From positions 40,481,381 to 40,545,380 of the forward strand of contig OZ023275.1 of the NCBI GenBank assembly GCA_964007475.1: 64,000 nt of DNA. The letters are read 5' to 3'. Source of the stretch: Hybos culiciformis. Its lineage: Eukaryota; Arthropoda; Insecta; Diptera; Hybotidae. How positions within the stretch are numbered: the stretch's first letter is position 1; the number at the start of each line of letters is the position of its first letter. Below are positions 11,929 through 25,600 of the stretch, in pieces. The position numbers were made by a program, and so were the translations under genes. The notes below the pieces were generated by a model, which saw only the letters and a list, made by a program, of their open reading frames with translations, was not told the DNA's origin and ran no database searches.

Positions 11929-13303
11929 TCAGATGCATATACCAGAACTAATGCTACAGATAAACCCGAAGACATTTAGATTTCCAAGTTAAGTTACTTG
12001 TCTCTCTGGCTTTCTTCACTTATTAATTCGTTTTAATGTGTAGCAAAAAATATTTGTAGCAGCATGTCAAAGTATGCTTTTAAAATTCACAACGGTAACC
12101 CTTTGTGGTTTCGTTCCACATTTGATTTCTTTCTATCACTTCACTCGCTGTCCCTTTTTCTTTTTCTTTAGTTGATTTTTCATTTTCAATCGTTGTTATG
12201 TGAAAGTCGGATTTTACGGATTTGTGCTAACGAGAATGTTTTTATTTTTATTTAATTAAAAAAAAAAAAAAAAAAATTATTAAGAAACAAAAATGTAAAT
12301 TTTACAAAAATAAATTGAAATTATTGAAAATAAATTAAAACAAAAATTAGAAGAATTTAAAAAAGAAAAAATAATGTGAAAAGAAAAAAAAAGAAAAATA
12401 AAATTAGAGGTGAAAAAAATTAAGAAAAACAAATTAAAAATTACAGGGTGGGTGAGAGCTGATCCCATCCAATCCAACCAAATCCAATTCCAATCCAATT
12501 GGAAATAAAATATTAATTTTTTTTTTTTTAATTCATTTTCCTTGTGCTGCTGAATAAAAAAAAAAATTTCTTTTTGCAATTATTTTTTTTTAATAATTAA
12601 TTAATTTTTGAATTCAGTTAGTCATCGTCCACCAGTTTATTAAATTTTAATTTTGAGAAAAGATTAAAATAATTCTAGGCAAATTTTTTAATTTTTTTTT
12701 TTTTTACCTTACCTCTATCCTTATCCTAGAACCTAGCTTTCCCTACTTGTATATCTAATTTTTAATTATTTTTGTTTAAAGGCCACAACCAGATTCAGTA
12801 GAGAGAGACGTTGAAAAAAAAAAAAACAAAATAATAATTCCTTTTATTGGTTGATGGAAAAAAAAGTTTCACCTTGAGCGAGCTTAATTTTTTTTTTTCT
12901 GGATTAAAATCTTAAGAATCGATTATTTCAAGGTTTCATCACAAAACAAATCATTAGATGTTGTTGGTTTTTTTTTTTAATTTAATATAAAAAAAAATTG
13001 TAGAGGTACACCTACCCACCTACCTAATTACAAACATTATTGAAAATATAAAAAAAAATTATATACCTACTTAGATGCCTACCTAGGTATTAGGTATATT
13101 TATAATTCGAAAATTTCGTAAATTAAACGTGTTACGGAAACGCGTTAAACAAAAAATTTTCCGAGTCGAGTGAAACGGTTACTGCCGGAATATAATTATC
13201 GCCAATTAACAGTCTTCCATAAAGCATTTTTGTTTTTTTGCTTTTATTCGGAATACTTATTATACAAAAAAAAAAAAACCGAAAAAATAAACGCTCAATT
13301 AAA
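11929..13303. other. Upstream region and 5' UTR of the BCR-like gene
   Basis: AT-rich, with long A- and T-runs (12250-12440, 12520-12600, 12680-12710) and a degenerate CCAATCCAA run at 12465-12500. The stretch 13110-13240 is less AT-rich (GTGTTACGGAAACGCGTTAA, GAGTCGAGTGAAACGG) and is the most likely core promoter/5' UTR of the gene starting at 13304. No ORF of substance. Confidence 0.4.
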
Positions 13304-13639
13304 ATGAGTGTATTTGGTGATTTTCAACGTTTGTGGATGCAACGATTTCCACAGAGCAGTCTATCGGATGCCTGGGAACAAGATGTACGCGCCAGTTTGG
13401 AACGTCATAAGCAAAAAATATTAGAATTAACAAAAGAATTGGAACAAGAAACTTTGTATGTTGAATATTTGGAACGTCTGTTGTCTGATGTTGAAAAATA
13501 TAAAGAAACTGGCGATGATCCAACAGCATTATTTGAAGCTGCAACAACATCGAGTACAAATTCGGATAGTATATCAAATCAAGAAATAATTACGCCACCA
13601 GTATTAACAGAAATCGAGGATAATAAACAAATTGATGAG
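13304..13639 (+). CDS. BCR: BCR-like exon 1: coiled-coil oligomerisation domain
   Basis: 112 codons, ATG at 13304, donor GAG|GTAGGT, phase 0. It starts [16 protein letters not shown], matching the BCR N-terminal pattern of an aromatic F..W..RFP helix followed by a leucine-heptad helix ([35 protein letters not shown]). In human BCR this domain tetramerises the protein. An upstream in-frame ATG at 13238 lies in the A-rich leader and lacks the family start. Confidence 0.9.
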
Positions 13640-16600
13640 GTAGGTGCTGGACCCTTTAACTTAGGCTTAAACTTTTTTTTTTTGTACTTATTTTACCTAC
13701 TTAACTACCTACCTAATCAAACATTTTTGTGTCTGATAACTCAATAAAGTTTTATTGTTTGTAGGTTTAGTAGGTAGATATGTGTTATCATTTTCTATGT
13801 TTTTTTTTTTTATTAATTTATTTTTATCGTTTAGCTAATAAGTTTGTGTGGCTATTCATATGACTATAAGTCTCATTTTTAATTAAAAAAATTAAATCTA
13901 AAAAAAATACCAACTAGAATTCGAATTAGGAATTAACTATCAATATATAATTTCTAACATTTATAAATAATAATAACTTTGAAGAGTTTCATTTTAAATT
14001 AAGGTTTATTTATAATTTTAAAATCAAATTTGCTTAAGGCTTCTTTTATAAAAAAAAGTCGGTATGACCTTTCAAAAATCAAAAGAGAATCAAATTTGAT
14101 TTCCAACATTTATCCGATGATCCATACTTAAATACAAATACATTAGTACTTAGTTTATCGTCAATTTGTTATCATTTAAGTAGGTATTTATTGGTTATTT
14201 TTTTCTTTATACATTTTCTTTTAATCAAATTGTTAATTGTAATCTTCACCCTGCACCTGTATTTCTGCATTATTATTCATTTATAATTAATTTTAAAAAT
14301 AACTAATATGAACATTCGCAACACATTCAAGTTAGGTACATAATATTACATATTATTTTTACTTTAACATTTTTTCTTCGCTTCCATGTAATTTAATTAA
14401 TTTTGTCCATTTTACTTTTCACTTTGATTTAAAAATTTTTATATTTTTTTTAGTAGACTAACGCACTTGAGCTTTTTCAACTGGTCATTTGATTCTCAAT
14501 ATATAAATTGATAAAAGAAGAGAAAATAAGAAAAATGAAGTCTGAATACTTTTAGTTACATCAAACTATGCATTTTCTAGCTTCTGATCGTATTTCACTT
14601 ACTTAATACCAAATTGATTGGTGCTAGAAATACCTATTATTTCGATAACAATTACCAATCATTTGCAATTAAAATTTTAAGTATTAATATGTAATAATGT
14701 TATTTTCCTGTTATTCTAATATTGTAAATAGTACTTATTTAATTAAATTCTGGTCGATACCTATTTAAGGTCTTTTTTTTTTGAGTCAAATTATTCAGAA
14801 GCAACTAAACAAAATAGAAATGAAAAAATAATACATTTTATAAGTACAATATCGTAAAAATCAATTTTGGTGGAAGTGGTTTACCAACCAGGTGTTTTTT
14901 ATTTGTTTTTATCTCAAGGAAACTTAAGTACAAAAAAAAATGACCAACTGGTAAAAAACCATTACATAAAATATTGGACACATATTAAGGTAAACCTACT
15001 ACTTAAAATATTGTTACAAAGAGAGTAGAAATTTTTTTTTTAATAAACCTTTGGGGGTCAATTACAAAAAAAAAATAAGCCCCATTACTTATATACGTGG
15101 TTAAAAGAAATATAGTCTGCATGCATTTCTGTATTAAGTATATTTGTATCTCGATTTTTATTCTTAAAACCTTTTAATTAAACTGTGAGTAGTCATTTAT
15201 TCTTTTCTCGTTTCTATTTTATATTTAAATACTTAGGTAGGTATATTGAATTAAAAAAAAAATTAAATATTTAATGTACCTTAATATCAATAGGTATATA
15301 GATACTTATTTATTTATAATAATATCGTTGCCTATTTAATGCCACATTAAATATTAAAGTAACTTAAATACTTACTTGGAAAGTGAAATAATTTATTTAA
15401 ATTTGAAATTATAACCATTGCATCTTTTTTTAGTTTTAATTAAATTGTTCAATCAAAATATCGGATAAAATCAAGGACAAAATAGAAGTTTCACACTGAT
15501 GTTTATAAGATTGACAAATTTGAGATTCTTTTTGGATAATGAATTAAAATATGAAAATCTGAAATTAGTACCCCTATTGACTTTTGTAGTATGTACTTGA
15601 ATACCTACTTCATTAATGTTAATTTCTTTGAGTTTATTATTTGTAAACATTTTCTAAGAAATGTAACAAAGTATTTATACTTGTTAAGTAATTTCATGAA
15701 TTGAATGTTAAATGCTTAACTTATTGACCTGCTAAAAAAAAGCAAATTAAAAAAATTATTATGTAAACTTTCCAACAACAGCGACGAAGACGTAACGACG
15801 ACGACATAACTTTAAGCACGACATTTATAATTTTTTTTTTTATATAAAGATAAAAAAAGAAAATTAAAAACAATAAAACTTAATTGTAGGAAATCAGTAT
15901 CAACATGTATTTTGTATTAAAAAAAAATTAACCGATTTTATTTATAAATATTAAGTACCTATATCTATAAAATTATATTTAATGCAGTTTGAAAGTAAAA
16001 AAAAAATTGCACAATTTATTTTCTTTCATTACAACTGTTAATCGGGTATATCCCAGGGATGAAGAGTTGCACATTTAAATTTTTATGATTTTTTTTTTAA
16101 AACCAGATTTCAAATATGAGATTCCGTATCATCATCTCTAATTTTTATAAATAAAATTCATTTCCAGTTTTCTTTATTTATAGTAAAATTAAAAGCTCCT
16201 TTAAAGATAGTATTTGTAGGAGCTGTGAAAAAAATGTAAGCTTTAAAAAGCAAGTTTAATTTATTTCATCAAAACTTATGCACAACCATTTCGTTGGCAA
16301 AAATAATTACTAACTGCTTACTTGCCCTGGAAATTATTTATTCATTAATTGAGTACTTACTTTTCACCTTGAAATAAATTTCTCGATCACCTAATCAAAA
16401 TAAAGCAATAAGTTTGACTTCCAATTCCAAGCAAAATTGGATCAATCACTTTCAGGGGCACACAGTGTATCATTTTTGAAAAAGAAAAAGTTATTCATTC
16501 ATATTTGCTAAGTGAAGTGCAAGTGATCATTGTTTCGGATCTATTTTAAATTATCGTCATTTTTATTTAATAGCAAAAGCAATTCGTAATGTTTAAAGAG

Positions 16601-19600
16601 AAGGTCAAAATAATTTTTTTTTTTTGTTCAAATTTATTTTTACTTTCAATAATTTTCACTATTTTTGTATTGTATAAGTATTTAATACATAAGTAAGTAT
16701 AAATAATAATAATAACAAGTTGTCTGCAACAACAAAAATAAGAAAATTATGAATCTACAAAAAGCTCGTAAAAAGCAGACCATTTAGTTCTTAGTGGTTT
16801 TTTTTTTTTCAATAATATTTTATAAAAATAACAATACGATGATAAATTTTTTAATTTAATTTTCTATACATTGTATCTAGGTATACCTACTTTAATATAT
16901 TTATTTATATTTTAATTTTAGTTTTAGATTATTGAAAACATAAAACCATTTATCATATCATCCTTTGATGCAAAATTACTAGAAGTGAATTATTTTTTTT
17001 ATAATGTTTTTTATAGGATCAGATTTATGGTTTTGATCAAGAGTTGTATTCATTACAAATTCATTACAAATTCCTTTTTTATTCATTTTAAGAAATTTTA
17101 ATATAAACCCAGGTAGGAAGATTTCTAACGCAAATTTTATTCTATTAAGTAAGTAGATAAGTGGTTAGTTTTTTAACTAATGCAAATGTAGAAGGATTTT
17201 TAAATATTTGTTGATAATAACACAGACTATATTATATTGGTATATCCATAACGTTAACGTCATCTGAATTGTAATGACCTGGTTCATTAAATTTATAATT
17301 TTGAATGAATTTTACTTATTTGGTTTTTCTTACATTTTAATATAAAATACTTGGTTAATGCTTTTGTTTTCGCTTCCATCCATGATTTGTTTTCATTATA
17401 CTTACTTATATTTGGCAAAATTGCATTTTAAAAATAAATTGTGGTTTTGAGTTTTTTTTTTTTTTTCATTATTATGTAATTTATTCGAAACAATTTCAAT
17501 ATAAAATCATTTTATGTAATTAAATATTGGTTTTGATTATGGTCTTTTGTGAGAAAAAAAAAGTATGTACCTACTTAATAATAAAAAATCAAAATTAACA
17601 AGGGCAAAATAATTAAATTTTATAAATTTTATTAAAATAGTAAGTATTTAAACCTCGATTTAAATCGATTTGAATAAGCTAAATTTTAAAAAATTAAGTA
17701 CTTTTATTATTAGTCCAAGAGCTCGCAACGTAAGAAATCACGTGATTTTAGCAAGGCTCATTTTTTAATATAATGTTCCATGCTACGGTGCAGGACGAAT
17801 AAAGGTAGTCTGGCTGTCAGACGAAGTTGCATTTTCCCGTGGGAGCAGAACCAAGTAGGTAAAAAAAATGCAAAATTACATGAAAAAAACAGATTGCTTT
17901 TAAATGACATAGGTCTGGCATCCATTTAGCAACGGTATTTCCGTCTGGCAAATTGGATGTAGTCTATATAAGATCCAATCTATAACATATAAAAATTTCA
18001 ACCTTGCTAAAATGACGTGAAATTGTTGTTTTTTTTTGTTATAAATCAAGGTCTGGCACGGTCTTAACAACTCCGAAGCCGTCTGGCAATGATGCATTAA
18101 CATTTCATATAATAAGCACAAACAAGTGACATAACTAGAAATCGTGCTATTATCACGTAATTTTGCATTTTTTCTTTGACCTACCTGGATCTGCTCCCAC
18201 GGGTAAACGCAACGTCATCTGACAGCCAGACTACCCTTATGGGTCCTGCATCGTAGCATGGAACAATATATTAAAAAATGAGCCTTGCTAAAATCACGTG
18301 CCAAAAACGTTGCGAGCTCTTAGACTATATGATTATAAGGTAAGATGATTCAAATTACAATAGATACTTATTTGAGATACTTATTTCAGTAATATAAAAA
18401 CAATATAAAGGCATACTAAAGATGTATTTAGATGCCTGGATGTATGATAATCATAAAATGGAGATTAATTGCTTGCTTAATTTTAACATAATTACTTATT
18501 TAATTATTAAACTGATTATTATTTGATTTAAGTATTATATTTCTATCATGGCTAACGTTTTATTTTCTTATAAAATATATTTAACTGAGCAGTTATAATA
18601 TCTCCAAGGGAATATCATCATGAAATGTTCAGTTTATTACCTTAAAAATGTTGTTTAAAAAAATAATAATAATAATAATGTAAAACCTAATAATTGCCTA
18701 GAGGAATAATTAAAAAAAAATAAATAACAAATTTTATCTTATCTCTATTTAGAGAATATTATATTATTATCAATATTTTGATAACATTTTTATCACTTGT
18801 TATTTTTTATTAGTGTTAAAGCTTTTTTTTTGCATTTTTTTTCTGTACATATACATTTTAATGATATTTTTATTTTATTTTTTTTTTTAAATTCAGTCTT
18901 TATTTTGTTTTAAATTGCGAATTATATAGTATTTGGTTAATTTGTTTTAAAATTCTTATTTTTTTTTTTTATTATTATTTTCTTTATAAACTGGTTTAAA
19001 AATTACAAAAATAAAAAATTACAAATAAATAGACATTATTTAATGTTAAAATCCAGTACGGACATTACGGCCGAAAAATTTGAAAATGTTTAAAAAATTT
19101 AAAAAAGTATGTACAAAATTATAATGAAATATATGTCATGAAATGAAAATTAATAATTAAGTTAATAATTAATTACTTGAAGTTAGTAGTGACCAGTAAT
19201 TTAACTTATTTTTGTCTAAATTTCTTTAAATAACTATTAAAATCATCCTTATGCATGAATTTTGTCCTTATCGAGTTATTACAAATTCCCAACAATTGAA
19301 ACTGCAAAGTCAGATTTCGAAAACTTAGAAAACTTATGTAAATGTCTAATAGAAATTTTAATTATCGTTAAACTTCATTGCTGTGTTTTTTTTTAACTTC
19401 ATTATCTACTACAAAAATACATTTATTAGCATTGCCTAAGTATTAGCGCAAAAAAAATGATTGATAAGAATTGACACTAAAATTTAGTTGCTAAAATATT
19501 TTAAAAAAAAGTAAATATGCGACAAATAATATTTTAAATACCTTGTACGCATAATTTTTTCACAACTATCAAATTCTTTCCACTTCGCAAGTATTAAAAG

Positions 19601-22600
19601 AACTTTTAGAAATGGAAATTTCCATTTTTCTTTTCGGAAATATTTTTAGGAGATCAAGGAATAAATAAGTTTAAGAACTGGTGTAAGTATGAAATTTGTT
19701 ATCGTCATTAATTTTGTCGACTAACGTTCGTCTTGAAAAATAAATAAATAAATAATGTTTCAGTTGATGAGTTCATTGGTAGTAAGCTTCGATATTAAAT
19801 AAGTATCTCAAACCAAAAAAAAAAATCAAAAATAATACTAGACTTGCTAGTTACTACAGTTTTCGTATTTTTATGTCCCACTTTGCACACTTAGTTTCTC
19901 AAGTGGGTATGCACGTACATAATATCGTTTAAATCGAGGTTTAAATATTTTAAAAATTTTAAAGGGATAAAAAAAATATACTTATATATTTAAAATCATA
20001 CTTAAATAGGCAATAAAAGTAAAAAATTTATTTAATAACAATATGATAAATAACAAAAAAAAATTAAATAATAACGAAAAAGACGAAAGTCTACAACAAC
20101 ATTCAGTAATGTTTTCGAGAATGTTTTGTACATTTTTTTTTTATAATGTATATACATGTATAGGTTTATAATATATAATGCGGAGTATATAACTATAAAT
20201 GTTAATTCTTATCTATCTTCTATAAGGGTTGAAATTTTATATATACATCATGAATACTACTATCAATAAAAGAGACAAATTTTATTTTATACTTAAAAAT
20301 AGAAAAAAAAAAAATCTGGGGTGTTATTATGATGTCGAGAAAGAAGATTCATTGTTTCTATATGGAATTTTTATTCTTGTTTTTTTTTGAAAAGAGAATG
20401 GGGGTATAATAAGTTCAACATAAACGGAAATTTCAAATATTAAAACAATAAAAAGTCGTATAAGTATTATATAAAAAAAAAATATAAATATATATTATAC
20501 TTTGGGTTGAAAGTCCTAGACACTTTTTTGCCCAGTTCTTTTTAAGTTTGTACATAAAATATAGTTGTGAAAGGTTAACAGAAACTTTTATGTCAAGAAT
20601 GTTATACTTATATATAATTTTGTTGTTTGTTTAATTGCTTTTAAGTAAACAAATCTTTAGTTTAAAGAATAGAGACCGGTTTTATGTGATGTTTTGTAAC
20701 ACTAGAACTTAACAGTTTCAAAAAATATATTTAAGAGTAACCAAAAAGAATGTATATAAAGAGGAATCAGTCCCATACAAAAAAAAAAGAATTAAAATTG
20801 TGAAACAAAAAATCCATATCACAACCCCATGAGCGTTTTTTTTTTAATTTTTTGAGAATTCCACTCTTACAGAAGCTTTTAAAACTTCAAAAATAAGAAC
20901 AGTTCTATACAATTTTTAAAGTTTTAAAAAAAAAATAAAATAAAAGCTCATGGGGTTGTGATATGGATTTTTTGTTTCACTATTTTTTTTTTTTTTTTTG
21001 TATGGGACTGATTCCTCTTTATATACATGCTTTTTGGAGTAAATTAAATATTACACCTTGGATGTCAGTAGTCGACATTGTTTGTTTTGTAATAAGGGAA
21101 TGTAAGTAGTTAGTGAGAAAACTTAGCAATAAAATTTTTTTTGTCAATTTCGATTCTTTTTCATAGAATTTGGATATGTGAAACAATTGGAGAAACAATA
21201 AACTATTATATTCACTTTGTTAAAATTTTAAAATTTTATGTTCAATAGACTGTACGCCAAAAATTCAAATATGTTTATTTGTGAATTGAAAATAAGTACT
21301 TACTTACATATATTTGAATTATTCTTACGTTTGTAATAATGCTAGCAAAATAAAAATTGAATGTGTAGAACATATTATAAAATTTAAAAATGTTGAAAAC
21401 TTTAAACATTTTACTGATTTTTAAAAATAAAATTAAAGCTTTTTAAATATACCTAAATAATATTGTTAGTTATTATGACAAAAGACTTTTTAGAAATTGA
21501 AAAAAATTATTAATATTTTGAATAACAAAAAAAAAATAATATTTATTTATAAATCTTATCTACTGTAGTCACTTTATCAGACTTTTACTATTTTGTGAGC
21601 TTATAGTTATACTTTTAATATTAAAGCAAACAAATAGATCTGAAGATAATTTTTGTTTATAACCCATTTTATGTTTGTAGTGGCGATGAGTCAATTTCAG
21701 AATTTTCCGCAATAATATTTTAAAAATTGGTGCGTAATTTGATTTCAGTAATATAAATGTCAAACGTGAAATGTGAAATACGATACATGATCAATTAAGT
21801 ATGAAAAAAGTTTATGTCACAGAAAAAAATAACAAAACAATAAGTACTTACATACTTACTGATACTTGGTTTCCATTTTCATAACGATATTGATGCTAGC
21901 ACACGCCTGTATTCAATTTCCATAACTAGCTTTAATAACGAGCTATAAGTACTTAATTAAATACTTAATCAAATAAGTAATAAGTATAGAAATTTCAATA
22001 TCGACGTATTCGACGATTCTTTCCTGATTGTGATCGTCCATGGGTTCATTTTGTTAAGTACCTACAACCGGCTTAATTTGGTGATGTGCTTACTTAATAC
22101 AACAAATAAAGTAATAATTTACTTACTCATTAGTCATCGTAGTTATTTGAAGTTATATGATTTTAATGTTTAATATTTAATTATCTGCTAAAATGCAGTT
22201 CAATCTAGTATTACATATATATACTTATAATAACTAAATATGCATAATAAATAAAGTTCAAGCGATGAAGAAAAGTCAATTTTTTTTATCCTTCATTTAC
22301 TTATTTGGCAGTTAATAAAATATGCAGCCATTTTTGGTGATATTCAATCTTTGAAAATATTTAGGTATTAATTAATTTATTTTTTACCGTTTTTCCCAGC
22401 ATATATTAAGCATACCGGTATTCTACGTGGATTATTATTTATAATACAAAAAAAAAATTTTATGATATATAAATTATATCTATCTATAAAAACATAATTT
22501 TATAAATTGTTAATGTTGTTTTTGAATATAATATTTTGAAGCTATTAAACTTTTTTAATTACATTTTTTTTTTTTTTTGGGTTACTGAAAATTGCACCCA

Positions 22601-25600
22601 CGATGTTATAATATTGAAATATTTTATCATTTCTTCATTAAGTATTTTATATATATATGTATTTTATATTAAACATTACTTTTTAAATTGATTAAATTAG
22701 CATAATATATTTTTTTTTGTTAATGATTTCATGCCTGTAACATAATTACTTTTACAATACTATTATGCTTATGTATGCATGTTTTTGTATATGTAAGTAG
22801 GTTCAACATAATATAAAACTTGTTCACAAAATATTTTCATTTTTATATAAAAGTTTCTATCTTAGTTTTTTTTTTTTCGATTAGACAAAAATTTCATTCA
22901 ACGCTCTAATAAATACAATCATCAAAAATATCAAATAAAAGCTAAAAAAAATTTTAACATGTGAAAAAAATTTAACTTAAATGTTTTTAACTTATATCTT
23001 TTGTCATAATAATAAATGTGGAAATATTAAGTAGATATATATATATAGATATAGATACTTATTTCCTTTTCTCTACTTTTTTTTTTTTACATAATAATTT
23101 AATAATGTTTGCATAAGTAATATTTATTTCTAGACTCATTAATATAACTGTCTTTACATAAAATATAATATATATATAAAAATATAACTTATACCTCGAC
23201 TTATACTATTAGGACAATATACTTATAGTTACTCTGGTTTATAAGTGATTTGGTGAAAGACAGTCAATCTTACTAGATACGTATATAAGTTTTCTAAGAA
23301 CTTCAAATATTTCCACACCAACCAATTTATTTCTGTTTCATGAAGACTCAACAATATTATGTTTTGTTCATTAATTTAAAAATTTAGAGATTAATTTTTT
23401 ATCTACAATAAATTTAGAATATTCGTATAACTATATGACTAATGTAAGGTAAAGCTAAGTCGATACTTCAATATTAAATTAACAACAACTACAAGTATCA
23501 TTTTAATAAATCAGAAAACAAACATCGATCATAATAACAAATTTAATTTCATCGTTAATTTTGCATTTATCTTGTGTTGGAATTTTTTTTTTTTATAAAT
23601 AATTTTTTGACATGACAATAAGAAAATATTCTTAGTAATTTTTTTTTCTTTTTTAATTTCAATTAAATTGAATTTACTTATGAGAAAGAGTTATTTTTTT
23701 GATTTTTAGGTCAGTTCATAATAACAACAAATAAGTCTTAAGTTAATTTTTTTTTTTTATATAACTACGAATTTAGTTTTTTTTTTTTTTGTAGTACATA
23801 AGTAAGTATTTATATGTTTTGTTACTTTCGAAAACAATTACACTTGATTTAAGATGAAATTTTTGTGACGAAGTAATTTTTTTTAACACCATTTTTTTTT
23901 TAACATGTAACACAGTTATTGGGATTAAGCCATTCAATCAAATATTATTAATTTTTTTTTTTAATCTTCTTTGGATTGGAGATTTAAAATCTAAGAAATT
24001 AATAGAAAAAAGAAATAAATAAGTTGATTATTAGTGAAAACTGAATAGAATTTATTTTGTAATTATCATGGTTAAAATTATGGTGTGCATACTTATTTAC
24101 GACTTACGGTGTCTCCAAGTTGCTTCCGTTTCCGAATCTTGCAAGATTTTCTGTTTCTATATTTTCTTCTACGTTTATCGCTTCTTCACTAAGTACATAT
24201 TTATTTTATGACTAAAAGTTCTGTTATTTTTATTTTACAGAATGTTTTAATGCGATCAAAGACCAGTGATAATTTAAAATCACCATCAATTCGTGATAGT
24301 AATAAATTCACAACAACAAATTCTTTCAATGATGAAGAAGATAAAGATGCTGGAACCGAAAAAGATATCAAAAATATTCAAATACAAAAAAATGGCGCTC
24401 TAAATCAATGCATAAATGAATTAACTTCAGGTTTCCAACAACAAAAAAGAGAGCCACCAAGTGGTGGTAATGATAAAACAGAACATGATAAATCGAAAGA
24501 ACCATCACATTTTGTTACTGTTATTGAAGTTAAAGAATCTAATCAGGATAAATTGAATCAGGAAAATAATAAAAATAAGGCTACAGAAATTGTTACAACA
24601 ACGTCGTCTAGTCAAGCTAGAATTAATTCCACATTCGCTTCAGCCGAAAACAATACAACTACCAGTTTAAATAAAGAAAGACATTCCAGTGAAAGCGAAG
24701 TTGTAACTTTAAGTAGTTTTGAACGAAATAGTAATAAAATTATAAGTAATGTTGAACCATCAGCACCACCAATGTCGCCATCGATGAGTGCATCAACAAC
24801 TGGTGTCTTACAGTCATCTAGTAGTGGTAATGTACCAAGCAATTCGACATCTTCATCGAGCAGCAGCAGCTTAGAGACTAAAAGAAAAGTTCCACCAAGG
24901 TAAATTTTTAATTTTTTTAAAGAATTTTTCCTTAGAAAAATCTCCGATAGAAATTTGTATTCTCACGAAAATAATTACTTAAAATGAGAGGCTCATCTTG
25001 GATACTAAGTGTTTATAGTTTGTCGTAATTGTCTTGAATATTAGTATTGAATCTTAGATTTTTTAATTTTTATCATTTGATAACTCTAAACCTCAAATCA
25101 AAAGATCTTCTGATTTTAAGCTTTTTAATTACTTGTTTTATGTAAATAAAAAACATCTGAAGACAATTAAACTGATTAGGTAAGTCACCCAGAACTGATC
25201 ATAATTTATTTGCTGACAAATTTTTATAAAATTTTCTTAACGCTTTCTAGAGAAAAAAAAAATCTGTTTTGGTATTCGACTCGAAAACTATGTACTATGA
25301 TTTACTGTTTACAGATGCAAGATAAAATTTTATATCAGTCAACAATGTACATATAAATAAATACTCATAATGATATATATTTTCCATTTAGTCATTTAAT
25401 CTTGATTGACATAAATTTTTTTTTTATTTGAAATTTTTCTGTTGTATTTTTGCAATTTACTAAAGTGTGTTTTTAATTAAGCAAACAATGACTACAAAAA
25501 TGATTTGTAACTTAATCTACAATATATGAAAATATGATATGTTTCACGTTATTTTTACACGTATATGTTGTAGGTATGTATATTTTTAGTCATGTAGTTT

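Larger units (their letters stand above)
13640..24240 (+). other. BCR-like intron 1 (10.6 kb)
   Basis: Phase-0 intron, donor GTAGGT, acceptor TTTTATTTTACAG. AT-rich with many A/T runs. It carries the second 617-bp TIR element (17711-18327), a 20-bp exact inverted repeat bracketing 17645-19947, a 297-bp foldback MITE (20741-21037), and a small ACGACGACG patch near 15780-15805. No other coding sequence was recognised. Confidence 0.85.

Noticed and set aside
13640..13747. Continuation of the BCR-like exon 1 frame past 13639
   Set aside because: GAG|GTAGGT donor and phase match with exon 2; the tail is hydrophobic T-rich intron.
23690..23715. Ratchet point in intron 1 at GATTTTTAG|GTCAGT
   Set aside because: Donor GTCAGT is weak and lies only 0.5 kb before exon 2.
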